Shown piece by piece: positions 8,072 to 16,989 of a DNA stretch of 64,000 bases. The notes beneath the pieces are model-generated. The model was not told the origin of the DNA and searched no databases. It saw only the letters and a list, made by a program, of their open reading frames with translations. How positions within the stretch are numbered: position 1 is the first letter of the stretch; every line of letters starts with the position of its first letter. A program made the position numbers and the translations under genes. The DNA comes from Gammaproteobacteria bacterium. Its GTDB lineage: Bacteria; Pseudomonadota; Gammaproteobacteria; Steroidobacterales; Foliamicaceae. The stretch lies in NCBI GenBank assembly GCA_009838035.1, contig VXSK01000004.1, forward strand, positions 124,001 to 188,000. The letters are read 5' to 3'.

Positions 8072-8974
8072 ATGGGTAATAGCACGCGACGCTCGTTCAT
8101 TACGGCGGCGGCTGCCGCTGGTGTCGCCGGTTCTGCGGCGGTGGCCGAGAGCGCGAACCGGCGGCCGCTGGATCTTGAGGACCCACGCGACAACCTGGAC
8201 GCGTACATCAAGGCGCGCTCGGATGTTTCGGGGGCGGATGCGCCGTTGTGGAGCACCGGTGCGGTTTGGAGCTTCGTTCCGGGACAGCGCAGCAAACTGC
8301 TGTTCAAAACCAGCGCCCTCGTTATCTCCAGGACGGTCAGGGACGAGGACGGGTACGACTGGCTGAACCGGGAATGCGTGTATTTCCAGGACCCGGACAC
8401 CGGCGAGGTGCTGGATCGCTGGTTCAACCCCTTCACCGAACGCGAGGTGCAGGTATTTCACATCCGGAACATCAACGTGAACGGCCGGTTCGACTACCCG
8501 GCTGAAGGCGGATCGGCGCTGCAAACGTATACCGAGCACATGGGCGACGTGACTTTCTATTGGGACCTCATGTTCTTCGGAGAATCGCCGCTGAGCATGG
8601 AGGAGTACCCGGCCTATGTCGGAAGCCCCTACTACCAGGGCGCCGCGGTCTATAACCACCACGTCAAGCGCGCCGACCTGGAGAATCAGGACCTGGGCGC
8701 CGCGCCCGCGAGCGTAAGCTGGGTCTCCAACCGCCAGTGGGCGCCGTGGATGGAGATGGGACGCTGGGCAGGCGGCCTGGTGATGTCAACGCGCGGGAAG
8801 AAGCTGACCAAAGTCACCGACCTGCCCGCGGCCATGCTTGACTACATGGAAAAAAACGATCCGGACTACCTGCGTTCTCCGGAGGAGGTCACCCGGAACA
8901 CAACGACCTTCTACGAAGAGTTCAAGAAGTACGTGGACGAGAAGCGCGCCAACCAAATGGAGGAAAAACAATGA
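8072..8974 (+). CDS. Tat-exported DUF1838 family protein
   Basis: A 300-residue protein with a twin-arginine leader (STRRSFITAAAAAGVAG, residues 4-20) and a DUF1838 body. LDLEDPRDNLDAYIKARSDV just after the leader is the conserved opening of that family; the ADAPLWSTGAVWSFVPGQ segment and FNPFTEREVQVFHIRN also fit. The biochemical role of DUF1838 is not known; members recur near catabolic oxidoreductases. GAGAGGAGGA precedes the ATG. Its stop overlaps the start of the following nitrilase gene (ATGA), so the two are almost certainly co-translated and both carry Tat leaders. Confidence 0.85.
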   Translation: MGNSTRRSFITAAAAAGVAGSAAVAESANRRPLDLEDPRDNLDAYIKARSDVSGADAPLWSTGAVWSFVPGQRSKLLFKTSALVISRTVRDEDGYDWLNRECVYFQDPDTGEVLDRWFNPFTEREVQVFHIRNINVNGRFDYPAEGGSALQTYTEHMGDVTFYWDLMFFGESPLSMEEYPAYVGSPYYQGAAVYNHHVKRADLENQDLGAAPASVSWVSNRQWAPWMEMGRWAGGLVMSTRGKKLTKVTDLPAAMLDYMEKNDPDYLRSPEEVTRNTTTFYEEFKKYVDEKRANQMEEKQ

Positions 8975-10095
8975 CAAACCAGATAACACGTCGCAGCCTG
9001 CTGTCGGGCGGCGCTGGCGCCCTGGCGGGAATGGCCGCATTGCCGGCGCTGACCGCTTCGAAGGCTTCGGCGGACGATACCGCCGGCAGCACGGACGGCA
9101 CCTATCCCACCGCGCCGCTGCGCAGCGACACCGTGAACTTCGGCGTCGTGCAGTCGCGCGTTCATCCCGTCGATGCCGCCAATACGAAGCAGACGCTCAA
9201 GAAGAACCTCGACCACATGCTGTGGTTGATAGACCGGGCGCAGTACTACGGCGGCCACAAGGACTTCCTGGCCTTTCACGAGTTCCCGCTGACCGGCTGG
9301 GACCGCTGGACGCGCTCCGAGATACTCAGCTTCGCCCCGGAACTGCCGGGCGAGGAAACCGAAGCCATCGGCGCCAAGGCCCGCGAGCACAATTGCTACA
9401 TCTCCTTCGGCACCTATGCGCAGTACAAGGACTGGCCGCGCCACATCATGAGCGTGGCGGTGGTGATCGGACCGGACGGCAAGATCGTTTCCGAGCAGTG
9501 GAAGGCGCGCAACATCCATGGCGTGTTCGTGGGCTTCGAGCTCTTCACCACTTCCGTCTACGAGGTGCTGGAGCGCTACGTCGAAATGTACGGCTGGGAC
9601 GCCGTTATCCCGGTGGCGCAGACCTCGGTGGGCAACGTCTGCATCTCGCCCTGCAAGATGGAGCCGGAACTCTACCGGGCCATGGCGATCAAGGGCGCCG
9701 AGATCATCATCCGGACGTCAACGGGCGGATACAACCACCTGGACATGCGCAACGTCTGCCAGTCGAACAAGGTGTACGGCGCGCTGTCGAACAACGCCGT
9801 ATCGCCAGGCAACAAGAGCTTCTTCGAGACCGCGGGCGGCGGGGGCAGCGTGATTATCGGCCCCGATGGAAAGATCCTTGCCGAGGTGGAGGGCCATCAC
9901 GAGGAACTGATCAACTACCGGATTCCGATGGCCGACTTCCGCAGCCGGCACCGGATTCCGGATTTCCACGCCGAGCTTTACTCGCATGTGCTGGACGACT
10001 ACAAGTCCCGCTACGCCCCGGGCGCGTTCCTGGACTACCTGCCGGAAGGGCTCGACGAGGCCTACCAGCAATTCAAGGAAAAGGCCCGCTGGTAA
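8971..10095 (+). CDS. Tat-exported carbon-nitrogen hydrolase (nitrilase superfamily)
   Basis: A 374-residue hydrolase predicted to cleave amide or nitrile C-N bonds. The Tat leader is TRRSLLSGGAGALAGMAALP. The triad is visible: Glu in FHEFPLTG at about residue 104, Lys in QWKARNIHG at about 178, and Cys in VGNVCISPCKMEPEL at about 224. GGGGSVIIGPDGKILAEV follows, the usual beta-hairpin after the active site. Members of this superfamily are mostly cytoplasmic, so a Tat leader is notable. It is translationally coupled to the DUF1838 gene. The exact substrate is unknown; the closest look is to the aliphatic amidase-like branch. Confidence 0.85.
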   Translation: MTNQITRRSLLSGGAGALAGMAALPALTASKASADDTAGSTDGTYPTAPLRSDTVNFGVVQSRVHPVDAANTKQTLKKNLDHMLWLIDRAQYYGGHKDFLAFHEFPLTGWDRWTRSEILSFAPELPGEETEAIGAKAREHNCYISFGTYAQYKDWPRHIMSVAVVIGPDGKIVSEQWKARNIHGVFVGFELFTTSVYEVLERYVEMYGWDAVIPVAQTSVGNVCISPCKMEPELYRAMAIKGAEIIIRTSTGGYNHLDMRNVCQSNKVYGALSNNAVSPGNKSFFETAGGGGSVIIGPDGKILAEVEGHHEELINYRIPMADFRSRHRIPDFHAELYSHVLDDYKSRYAPGAFLDYLPEGLDEAYQQFKEKARW

Positions 10096-10145
10096 TCCGG
10101 CTGAATCGCCATTCCGCTTGACGGAACGGCAGCTGGCGTTCGGCG

Positions 10146-11360
10146 ATGGTGCGCGCGCAAAAGGTAGTGCTGGCTTACTCCGGGGGGCTGGACACGTCGG
10201 TGATATGCAGGTGGCTCCAGGAATCCCGCCGCGCCGAGGTGGTGACCTTTACCGCCGACATCGGCCAGGGCGGGGAGGTCGAGCCGGCGCGCGCCAAGGC
10301 GAAGTCGATGGGCGTGGAGGAAATCCACGTCGAAGACCTCAGGGAGACGTTTGTCCGCGACTACGTGTTTCCCATGTTCCGCGCCAATGCGCTGTATGAA
10401 GGGGAGTACCTGCTGGGCACCGCCATCGCCCGTCCGCTGATCGCCAGGCGCCTGGTGGAAATCGCGGAGGAAACCGGCGCGGACGCCATCGCCCACGGCG
10501 CCACGGGAAAGGGCAATGACCAGGTGCGTTTCGAACTGGGAGCTTATGCGCTGAATCCCGACATCAACGTGATCGCGCCCTGGCGGGAGTGGGACCTGAA
10601 CTCCCGGGAGAAACTGCTGGCCTATTGCCGGGAACACGACATACCCGTGGATTTCGAGCAGCAGGACCAGTCGCCGTATTCCATGGACGCCAACCTGCTG
10701 CACATTTCCTACGAGGGCGGCGATTTGGAAGACCCCTGGAGCGAGCCCGATGAGCGCATGTGGCGCTGGACCGTGTCTCCCGAAGCGGCGCCGGATGAGC
10801 CGCGGCTTGTGGAGATCGAATTCGCCCACGGCGATCCGGTGGCGCTGGACGGCGGGCGCCTGAGCCCCGCGAGCTTGCTGGCGCGCCTGAACGAACTGGG
10901 CGGAGCGCATGGAGTGGGGCGTCAGGACCTGGTCGAGAACCGCTACGTGGGCATGAAGTCGCGCGGCTGCTACGAGACTCCGGGCGGCACGATCCTGCTG
11001 AAAGCGCACCGCGCGATCGAGTCCGTCACGCTCGACCGCGAAGTGGCCCACCTCAAGGACGAGTTGATGCCGCGCTACGCCAAACTGATCTACAACGGCT
11101 ACTGGTGGTCCCCGGAGCGCAAGGCGCTACAGGCCCTGATCGACCAATCGCAGGAACCCGTAAACGGCCTCGTGCGACTGAAGCTCTACAAGGGTTCCGT
11201 AACCGTGCTCGGCCGCCGCTCGCCCGACAGCCTGTTCGACGAGAGCATGGCGACCTTCGAGGACGACCGCGGCGCCTACAGCCAGGGCGACGCCACGGGC
11301 TTCATCCGCCTCAACGCCCTGCGCCTGCGCCTCGCCGCAAAGCTCGGCCGCAAGCTGTAG
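10146..11360 (+). CDS. argG: argininosuccinate synthase
   Basis: Condenses citrulline and aspartate using ATP, the penultimate step of arginine biosynthesis, in the cytoplasm. 404 residues is the normal type-1 length. The N-terminal ATP-pyrophosphatase loop [15 protein letters not shown] lies at about 10-24; [17 protein letters not shown] at about 117 and [18 protein letters not shown] at about 260 are the citrulline/aspartate-binding signatures; YETPGGTIL follows. It stands alone, downstream of the nitrilase gene by 50 bases and convergent with the NTF2-like gene (2-base gap). Confidence 0.97.
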   Translation: MVRAQKVVLAYSGGLDTSVICRWLQESRRAEVVTFTADIGQGGEVEPARAKAKSMGVEEIHVEDLRETFVRDYVFPMFRANALYEGEYLLGTAIARPLIARRLVEIAEETGADAIAHGATGKGNDQVRFELGAYALNPDINVIAPWREWDLNSREKLLAYCREHDIPVDFEQQDQSPYSMDANLLHISYEGGDLEDPWSEPDERMWRWTVSPEAAPDEPRLVEIEFAHGDPVALDGGRLSPASLLARLNELGGAHGVGRQDLVENRYVGMKSRGCYETPGGTILLKAHRAIESVTLDREVAHLKDELMPRYAKLIYNGYWWSPERKALQALIDQSQEPVNGLVRLKLYKGSVTVLGRRSPDSLFDESMATFEDDRGAYSQGDATGFIRLNALRLRLAAKLGRKL

Positions 11361-11362
11361 CT

Positions 11363-12379
11363 TCACACCCTGACGTTCGGCCTGCCCCGCAGGTGCGCCA
11401 CGCGCTCCAGCACGTCCGTGCCGAGCTGCAGCAGCGCCTCGATGATGTCGATCGGGATCCAGTTTTCGGCGATCAGGCCGTTCTCGATGCGATAGAAGTC
11501 CATGACGCGCATGGTCACGCGCTTTCCGGTGGCCGCCAGGCCCAGCCAGCCGGGCCCGTTGTGGGTCGCCTGGACGCTCGGCCAGCCGCCGGTGACCGCA
11601 TAGCTGCCGCATCCCATGTCGATGAAATGCCCCGCGCCGCCGCGGTCGGGAAACGCTCTGAGGAAAGGCGCTTGGTGGTGCGCCCGGTATCCTTCCATTC
11701 CCCTGGCCGTGCCGATGCCGGCCGGGCCGTACCAGAGAAAATTCCGGGTCCAGTACTTATGCTGCTGCATGCTGTCCAGGTCCTTTTGGTCAAACCGGAA
11801 CAGCCCCTGGTGCATCGCCTGCACCAGCGCGATGCTGCTGGCGCTTTGTTCCGGGTCTTCCTCGCCCAGCCGCACGCCGTCGGCCGTGGCGGGCGCGGGC
11901 CACGCCACCTCGGCTCCCAGGCTGGGTGCGATCGGCCAGATGCCCGTCTGACGCAGAAGATCCAGGAGGTCCCAAAGGGCATACGTCTGGCATATCCTGC
12001 CCTCGACGAGTTCATGCACTTCGCCATAACGCAGGTGCGCCACGCCATGCGTTGCCGGCACGCCAAGCCAGTCGGCCACGAAGTTGGACTGGTAGATACC
12101 GACCGCCGCGGCGTACTGCTTGGTGCCTGATTCGCCCACGAGAAAGATCGAGTCGCGCCGCTCCATATCGGGAAAGGAGCGGCGCAGGGTTTGCCAGACG
12201 TCCTTGATGGCGTCGGTTCCCTCAAGCTCATTGATTGGATGGGAGCCGTACCAGCGGGCTTCGGGGTGATAGATGCGCTCTACGGTCTCGTCGAGCGCTT
12301 TCCCTTCGGCCGCGGCAAGCGCCCCCAGGGCCTCGTGGATGCCGGCCTTGTTGCCGGGATGCAATGAAAATTCATTCAT
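11363..12379 (-). CDS. tandem SnoaL/NTF2-like domain protein
   Basis: A 338-residue protein made of two NTF2-fold (SnoaL polyketide cyclase-like) domains. Domain 1, about residues 14-140, has YHPEARWYGSHPINELEG and a buried-cone pattern ending LVEGRICQTYALWDLLDLL. Domain 2, about 180-325, has MQQHKYWTRNFLWYGPAGIG and ends VTMRVMDFYRIENGLIAEN followed by WIPIDII. GKRVTMRVMDFYRIENGLI-type endings mark ester cyclase-like SnoaL proteins. There is no signal peptide, unlike the two neighbouring NTF2-like genes. Function unknown; small-molecule isomerase or hydrolase activity is possible. Confidence 0.75.
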   Translation of the reverse strand: MNEFSLHPGNKAGIHEALGALAAAEGKALDETVERIYHPEARWYGSHPINELEGTDAIKDVWQTLRRSFPDMERRDSIFLVGESGTKQYAAAVGIYQSNFVADWLGVPATHGVAHLRYGEVHELVEGRICQTYALWDLLDLLRQTGIWPIAPSLGAEVAWPAPATADGVRLGEEDPEQSASSIALVQAMHQGLFRFDQKDLDSMQQHKYWTRNFLWYGPAGIGTARGMEGYRAHHQAPFLRAFPDRGGAGHFIDMGCGSYAVTGGWPSVQATHNGPGWLGLAATGKRVTMRVMDFYRIENGLIAENWIPIDIIEALLQLGTDVLERVAHLRGRPNVRV

Positions 12380-12425
12380 GAGTTGCTGAATCCCGCGTTG
12401 GGATTCGGTCTTCCGTGCGCGCCAC

Positions 12426-13034
12426 TTAGTTCTGCGTTGTATCTTCGCGCGCGGGGCGACTGCGGCGATCGTACGGCATGGCGTTTTCCGGGAACCCCGG
12501 CGAGACCGACTTGCGGTAGAGATGTTCCATGTAGGTCAGCGCAGACCAGGCCAATTCAGCGTAGTGAATGAACATCCAGCCCTCGGGCTTTTTGCGGAAG
12601 ACCGCATTCACGCGGTAGTCGTCGTTGATCGCCGGGCGGGCGCGCGCCTTCAGGTCGAGGCGGTTGTCCCAGGTGGCGATGACGATGGTATCCGAGACCT
12701 GCCGCACCCTCAGCCGGTACGGCACGATACTGACGCTTTCCATCAGCGAGAGGGCAAAGGCGGGCGGATTGAAATAGCTGTAGAGACCTTCCTTGCCCAT
12801 GATCCAGCGGTCTCTTTCCTCGCCCAGGTAATAGGGTGCTTCCTCGTCGGGGTCCCAGGTGTCGTGGATCCGGACCCAGTCGCCCCGGTTGAACTTGTCG
12901 GCCCATTCGAGCACCAGGTCCTCGATGGCGCCGGCCACCTCGGGCGGGGCGGTGGTCTCTTCGTGCAGTATGGACTGGGCGGACAGTGTCGCCGGAAGAA
13001 CCGCCGCAAGCAAAACGAGCAAGGCCGGTCTCAT
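12426..13034 (-). CDS. exported NTF2-like protein, copy 1
   Basis: A 202-residue protein with a Sec signal (MRPALLVLLAAVLPATLSAQ) and one NTF2-like domain beginning GAIEDLVLEWADKFNRGDW, a classic opening for this fold. The C-terminal half VNAVFRKKPEGWMFIHYAEL is shared with the adjacent gene upstream (AVFRNTADGWKFIHYGEA), so the two are tandem paralogues. They overlap by 4 bases and form one transcript. Role unknown; these domains bind small molecules in a conical pocket. Confidence 0.7.
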   Translation of the reverse strand: MRPALLVLLAAVLPATLSAQSILHEETTAPPEVAGAIEDLVLEWADKFNRGDWVRIHDTWDPDEEAPYYLGEERDRWIMGKEGLYSYFNPPAFALSLMESVSIVPYRLRVRQVSDTIVIATWDNRLDLKARARPAINDDYRVNAVFRKKPEGWMFIHYAELAWSALTYMEHLYRKSVSPGFPENAMPYDRRSRPAREDTTQN

Positions 13035-13756
13035 CGTTGCCGCTGCCCGGTTGACAACAGGTCGAGAAACTCCTGGCTGACCTGGCTGCGGTACAGCCGC
13101 TCCATGTACATGATGGCGGACATGGGGGCTTCGCCGTAGTGGATGAACTTCCAGCCGTCGGCGGTGTTGCGGAACACGGCATTGGCCTTGAAGTGTTCAC
13201 CCTTGGCCGACCCGAACCGGGGCTTGAACTGGAAATCCACGTACCAGATCGCCAGGGCGAGACCGTCGTCAATCATGCGCACCCGGATGCGGTCCGGCGT
13301 GTACATCATTTCCGCCAGGTCGTTTTCGGCGCGGGACTCGTAATGGCTGGCCTCGATTTCCCGCAGGCCCGGCGGAGCCTCGCCGGGAACGCTCTTCACG
13401 GGCATTGTCGGCTTCCTGGAGAAGTAGCCGTTGAGTTCGTCCCAGCCGACCAGCCAGTCCGGCTGATGGGCGAGCAGCACGTAGGGTTCGTCGTCGGGAC
13501 TGAAAAGATCCTTGACCGTCGGCCAGGTTTTCGCGCGCCAGCGACCGGCAAAGTCCGTCACCAGCGACTCGATCGCCGCCGTCACTTCCGGCGGCGCGGT
13601 GCTGCCGATGTCGAACTGGGGATAGAAGGATCCGGCATTGCCGACGTAATGCTCGCGGTCCTCGCCTTCGTAATAGGTCGTCTGCGCCATCGCAGTTGCA
13701 CCCGCGACCAAACCGGCGCAGACCACAAGTGAAAAGGTTGCCGTTCGCTTGTCCAT
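13031..13756 (-). CDS. exported NTF2-like protein, copy 2
   Basis: A 241-residue paralogue of the neighbouring gene. It has a Sec signal (TATFSLVVCAGLVAGATAMA) and one NTF2-like domain with ESLVTDFAGRWRAKTWPTVK at about 60. The conserved ending YMERLYRSQVSQEFLDLL matches YMEHLYRKSVSPGFPE of copy 1. It is the first gene of the pair and overlaps copy 1 by 4 bases. No catalytic residues can be assigned with confidence. Confidence 0.7.
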   Translation of the reverse strand: MDKRTATFSLVVCAGLVAGATAMAQTTYYEGEDREHYVGNAGSFYPQFDIGSTAPPEVTAAIESLVTDFAGRWRAKTWPTVKDLFSPDDEPYVLLAHQPDWLVGWDELNGYFSRKPTMPVKSVPGEAPPGLREIEASHYESRAENDLAEMMYTPDRIRVRMIDDGLALAIWYVDFQFKPRFGSAKGEHFKANAVFRNTADGWKFIHYGEAPMSAIMYMERLYRSQVSQEFLDLLSTGQRQR

Positions 13757-13792
13757 GACCGCGCTATATTACGACCCTACCGGGATGGTCGG

Positions 13793-15082
13793 TCAAGCCT
13801 TGAGGGGGCCTCCTGCGCACACGTTGCGGGCTGCGCTTTCGCCGGAGCGGATGGCGCTTTCGATGGTGGCCGGCAGCCCCGTGTCGATCCAGTCTCCGGC
13901 CAGGAAAAGGTTCCGGTAGCCGCATTCCGTGGCGGGCCGGCGCCGGACCTGCGAGGGCGTTTGCGCAATCGTGGCCCGTTTCTCCTTGACCACGCGGTAG
14001 CCGGGCAGGACCTTCGGATCAAGCTCCAGCGCCGTCGCCACGTCGTGCCAGGTCCTTTCGGCAAGCACCTCGGCGGTTTCGTGCACCAGGTCGCTGCCGG
14101 CGCTTACCGTTACGGAAGCAATATGGCCGCGAACGAAGAGCCACTGGGCTGTTCCGCCGATCAGGCCGAGAAACGGAAGTTCCGGTGCGAGATCTGCCGG
14201 GCGCGACAGCAGAAAATGGACGTTGACGATGGGATTGCTTTGCTCGGGTACGGTCAATCCCGGGACCAGCGCTGCTGCCGCCGCCGGCGGCACCGCCAGA
14301 ACGACGCTGTCGTCTTCCTTGAGTGCGGTTGTTTCGTCGCCGAAGCGCAGTTCGCGCGCGCGGCCGTTCCGGTAGCCGATCGCCTGCAACCGCGTCTTGA
14401 ACCGAACGCCCGCGCCGTTTTCCCGCAACATGCGAAGTGCGGGTTCCACGAACGCCTCGGACAGGCCGTCCCTTGCCACGAGAGGCCGGCAGCCTGCCTC
14501 GCCCCTGGCGAAGGTTTCGCGCAATACCGGCCACAGCAGGCGCGCGGCTCCCGTATTGGCGGACGTATTCAACGCCGCGACCGCCAGCGGTTCCCACAGT
14601 CGCTCGAACAGAACACCGCTGTTTCCCACCGTTTGCCGAACGGTGCTTTCCGGTCCGGCGAAAGCGAACCGAAGCGCCGAAAGATAACGCCAGGCGGGCG
14701 CACCCGGTACCCGCCGCCTTTTGTCGAAGATCCACCACGGGATTGTTCCGGCGCCCGGCCGAAAGGACCACCGCCGGCCGGTGCGAACGTCGAGAAAGGG
14801 GAAAGAGGCCCGGGCAGGCCCGATCAGGGCGTTGCCGGCGCCGGTCGCGTTCAGATAACGTCGGGTTGCCGTGTTGCCGCTGAGCAGCAGGTGGTTGCCG
14901 TTGTCGATCCGGCATCCAAGCCGGGCGTCCTCATAGGAACGGCAGCGTCCGCCGGCCTGTGCGGCGGCCTCGTATATCGTGACTTGCCGTCCGTCGGCCG
15001 CCAGGGAAACTGCCGCTGAAAGTCCGGCTAGTCCAGCACCGACAACATGAACCGCGCCCGATTGGCCGCTAGAAGATCCCAT
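13793..15082 (-). CDS. hpnE: hydroxysqualene dehydroxylase HpnE
   Basis: FAD enzyme that reduces hydroxysqualene to squalene, the last step of the bacterial HpnCDE squalene route feeding hopanoids. The product is about 429 residues. It starts with a Rossmann FAD motif VHVVGAGLAGLSAAVSLA followed by TIYEAAAQAGGRCRSYED, like other phytoene-desaturase-type amine oxidases. The C-terminal YRNLFLAGDWIDTGLPATIE motif binds FAD. The start at 15082 (MGSSSGQ) was chosen because it puts the glycine motif near the N-terminus and overlaps hpnD by 14 bases; upstream codons lie inside hpnD. Confidence 0.9.
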   Translation of the reverse strand: MGSSSGQSGAVHVVGAGLAGLSAAVSLAADGRQVTIYEAAAQAGGRCRSYEDARLGCRIDNGNHLLLSGNTATRRYLNATGAGNALIGPARASFPFLDVRTGRRWSFRPGAGTIPWWIFDKRRRVPGAPAWRYLSALRFAFAGPESTVRQTVGNSGVLFERLWEPLAVAALNTSANTGAARLLWPVLRETFARGEAGCRPLVARDGLSEAFVEPALRMLRENGAGVRFKTRLQAIGYRNGRARELRFGDETTALKEDDSVVLAVPPAAAAALVPGLTVPEQSNPIVNVHFLLSRPADLAPELPFLGLIGGTAQWLFVRGHIASVTVSAGSDLVHETAEVLAERTWHDVATALELDPKVLPGYRVVKEKRATIAQTPSQVRRRPATECGYRNLFLAGDWIDTGLPATIESAIRSGESAARNVCAGGPLKA

Positions 15083-15965
15083 GCCGCAGCGCCAGCCAGA
15101 TCTTTCGCCAACTCTTGAGCGACACCGGATCGGCAATCTTCTTCCAGCCGCGTGTTTCGAGCAGATTCAGAGTTTCCTGGTAGGTTTCCATCATGATTAC
15201 GGCAGGGCGCATCAGGCCCCGCCGCAGGCCCTTCAGAAGCCACTCGGTTTCGAGATAGTAGCGCCGGGCGAGTCTAGACACCTCCAGGCAGGCGCCGGCG
15301 AAGGACGGATGAACGATGATGCGCGACAGCGATCTTTCGTCCACGCTGTATTTCTGCAGCGTTTCCGAAGGAATGTAGAGACGATTCCTGGCCGCGTCCG
15401 ACTTCACGTCCCGCAGGATATTGGTGAGCTGCAAGGCGTTGCCGAGGGCCACGGCAATTCGCGGGCCCGGCTTCTGAGGCATGCCGAAGACCCGGATCGA
15501 GAGCATGCCCACGGCGCCCGCGACTTTCCGGCAATAGTCGAGCAGGCCGTCCACCGACCGTATGCGCACCCGGGGAGCCGCATCGATTTCCATGCCATCG
15601 ATAATGGCCTGAAACTCCTCTTGCGGCAGGTCGAATCGATCGACCGGTTCCAGCAGGGCCTGCGAAGTAAGGCGCTCGGGTCGTCCCCTGTAGAGCAGGT
15701 CTATTTCATTCCGCCAACCGTCGAGCGCCCGCAACTTGTCCGCTGATTCGCCGGGCGAATCGGCGATGTCGTCGACCTCGCGGCAAAACGCATAGACTGC
15801 GTACATGGCCTGTCGCCGTTCCTCCGGTAGCAACCTCATGGCCCAGTAGAACGAAGTTCCCGACTGCCTGACCACGCGATTTGCGTGCGCCGCAGGCGAT
15901 ACGTTTTCCAGAACCGGGTCGGCAGGCCTAGTCATCGATTGATGTGCGATCCTGACTTGGTTCAA
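15069..15965 (-). CDS. hpnD: presqualene diphosphate synthase HpnD
   Basis: Condenses two farnesyl diphosphates to presqualene diphosphate. 298 residues from the first ATG; an internal ATG at 15935 (MTRPADP) is an equally good start. The first Asp-rich motif YAFCREVDDIADSP is at about residue 60 and the second, LGNALQLTNILRDVKSDA, at about 175 with NRLYIP following, both diagnostic of trans-isoprenyl head-to-head synthases. It is upstream of hpnE in the same transcript and divergent from hpnC. No squalene-hopene cyclase is in the window. Confidence 0.92.
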   Translation of the reverse strand: MNQVRIAHQSMTRPADPVLENVSPAAHANRVVRQSGTSFYWAMRLLPEERRQAMYAVYAFCREVDDIADSPGESADKLRALDGWRNEIDLLYRGRPERLTSQALLEPVDRFDLPQEEFQAIIDGMEIDAAPRVRIRSVDGLLDYCRKVAGAVGMLSIRVFGMPQKPGPRIAVALGNALQLTNILRDVKSDAARNRLYIPSETLQKYSVDERSLSRIIVHPSFAGACLEVSRLARRYYLETEWLLKGLRRGLMRPAVIMMETYQETLNLLETRGWKKIADPVSLKSWRKIWLALRHGIF

Positions 15966-16071
15966 GCTTACCCCCTTAGCTTGTACGGCCCGTTTGTCGT
16001 TTGAAATCTCATTATATTCCCATCATACCGGCATCGCGCCGGAATTGCCGAGCCTATACTTGCAATCCGCC

Positions 16072-16989
16072 ATGCGCACCGGTCTGAATCGGGAGAAAGA
16101 ACTGCATCGGGTCTCCGCCGTTGAGCGTCCCTCGGGCAAGGGTGCGGGGGACGAGAACTTTCCGGTCGGCTCGTGGCTGCTGCCCGCACGGCTGCGCGGG
16201 CATATTGCGTCCTTTTATGCCTACGCGCGCGCGATCGACGATATCGCCGACGATCCCGACCTTGAGCCGCAGGAAAAAATTGGGCGCTTGGACCGGTTCG
16301 CGCGGGCCGTGGCGGGAAACGGCAGCGGCGACCCCGCTTTGCAGAAGGCGCACGATATCCGCCGCAGCCTCAGGGAGACCGGAGTCACGCACCGGCATTG
16401 CGTTGACCTGACGCGCGCGTTCAAGCAGGACGCAACCCAGTTGCGCTACGACGACTGGGACGATCTGATCGGCTATTGCAATTTCTCGGCGGCCCCCGTG
16501 GGGCGCTACCTGGTGGACCTGCACGGTCAGCCGGCCAGCGCGTACCCCGCGTCCGACGCCCTCTGCAACGCGTTGCAGGTGCTCAATCATCTGCAGGATT
16601 GCGCGGACGACTACAGAGCCCTGAACCGGGTATACCTGCCGCAGCGCTGGATGAACGAAGCCGGCGGCAGGGTTGAAGATCTCACCGGAACGCGCTCCAC
16701 GCCGGCCTTGAGACAGGTAATGGATCGGTGCCTGGATGCGACCGGCGAACTGCTGGTGCTGGCCAGGACGCTGCCCGGGCAACTTCGCAACCTTCGTTTC
16801 GGCATGGAAGCAGCGGCGATCGTGGCCATCGCCGACAAGCTTTGCGCCGAACTGCGCCGCCGCGACCCGCTGGCGGAACGGGTGGAGCTCAGCAAGGTGC
16901 AATATATGGGCTGTTTCCTGGCCGGTGTCGGACGCCTGCTGGGCGACAGAATCCTGCGGCGCTCTCGCGAGGAGACGAACGATGGCTGA
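16072..16989 (+). CDS. hpnC: squalene synthase-like HpnC (hydroxysqualene synthase)
   Basis: Converts presqualene diphosphate to hydroxysqualene. About 305 residues from the ATG at 16072; the frame is open back to 15994, but the family N-terminus and the putative intergenic promoter region favour the later start. Motifs: FYAYARAIDDIADDPD at about 54, ALQVLNHLQDCADDYRAL at about 170 with NRVYLPQRW. GDENFPVGSWLLPARLRGH is the characteristic HpnC opening. It is head-to-head with hpnD-hpnE across about 100 bases, and overlaps the next membrane protein gene by 8 bases. Confidence 0.9.
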   Translation: MRTGLNREKELHRVSAVERPSGKGAGDENFPVGSWLLPARLRGHIASFYAYARAIDDIADDPDLEPQEKIGRLDRFARAVAGNGSGDPALQKAHDIRRSLRETGVTHRHCVDLTRAFKQDATQLRYDDWDDLIGYCNFSAAPVGRYLVDLHGQPASAYPASDALCNALQVLNHLQDCADDYRALNRVYLPQRWMNEAGGRVEDLTGTRSTPALRQVMDRCLDATGELLVLARTLPGQLRNLRFGMEAAAIVAIADKLCAELRRRDPLAERVELSKVQYMGCFLAGVGRLLGDRILRRSREETNDG

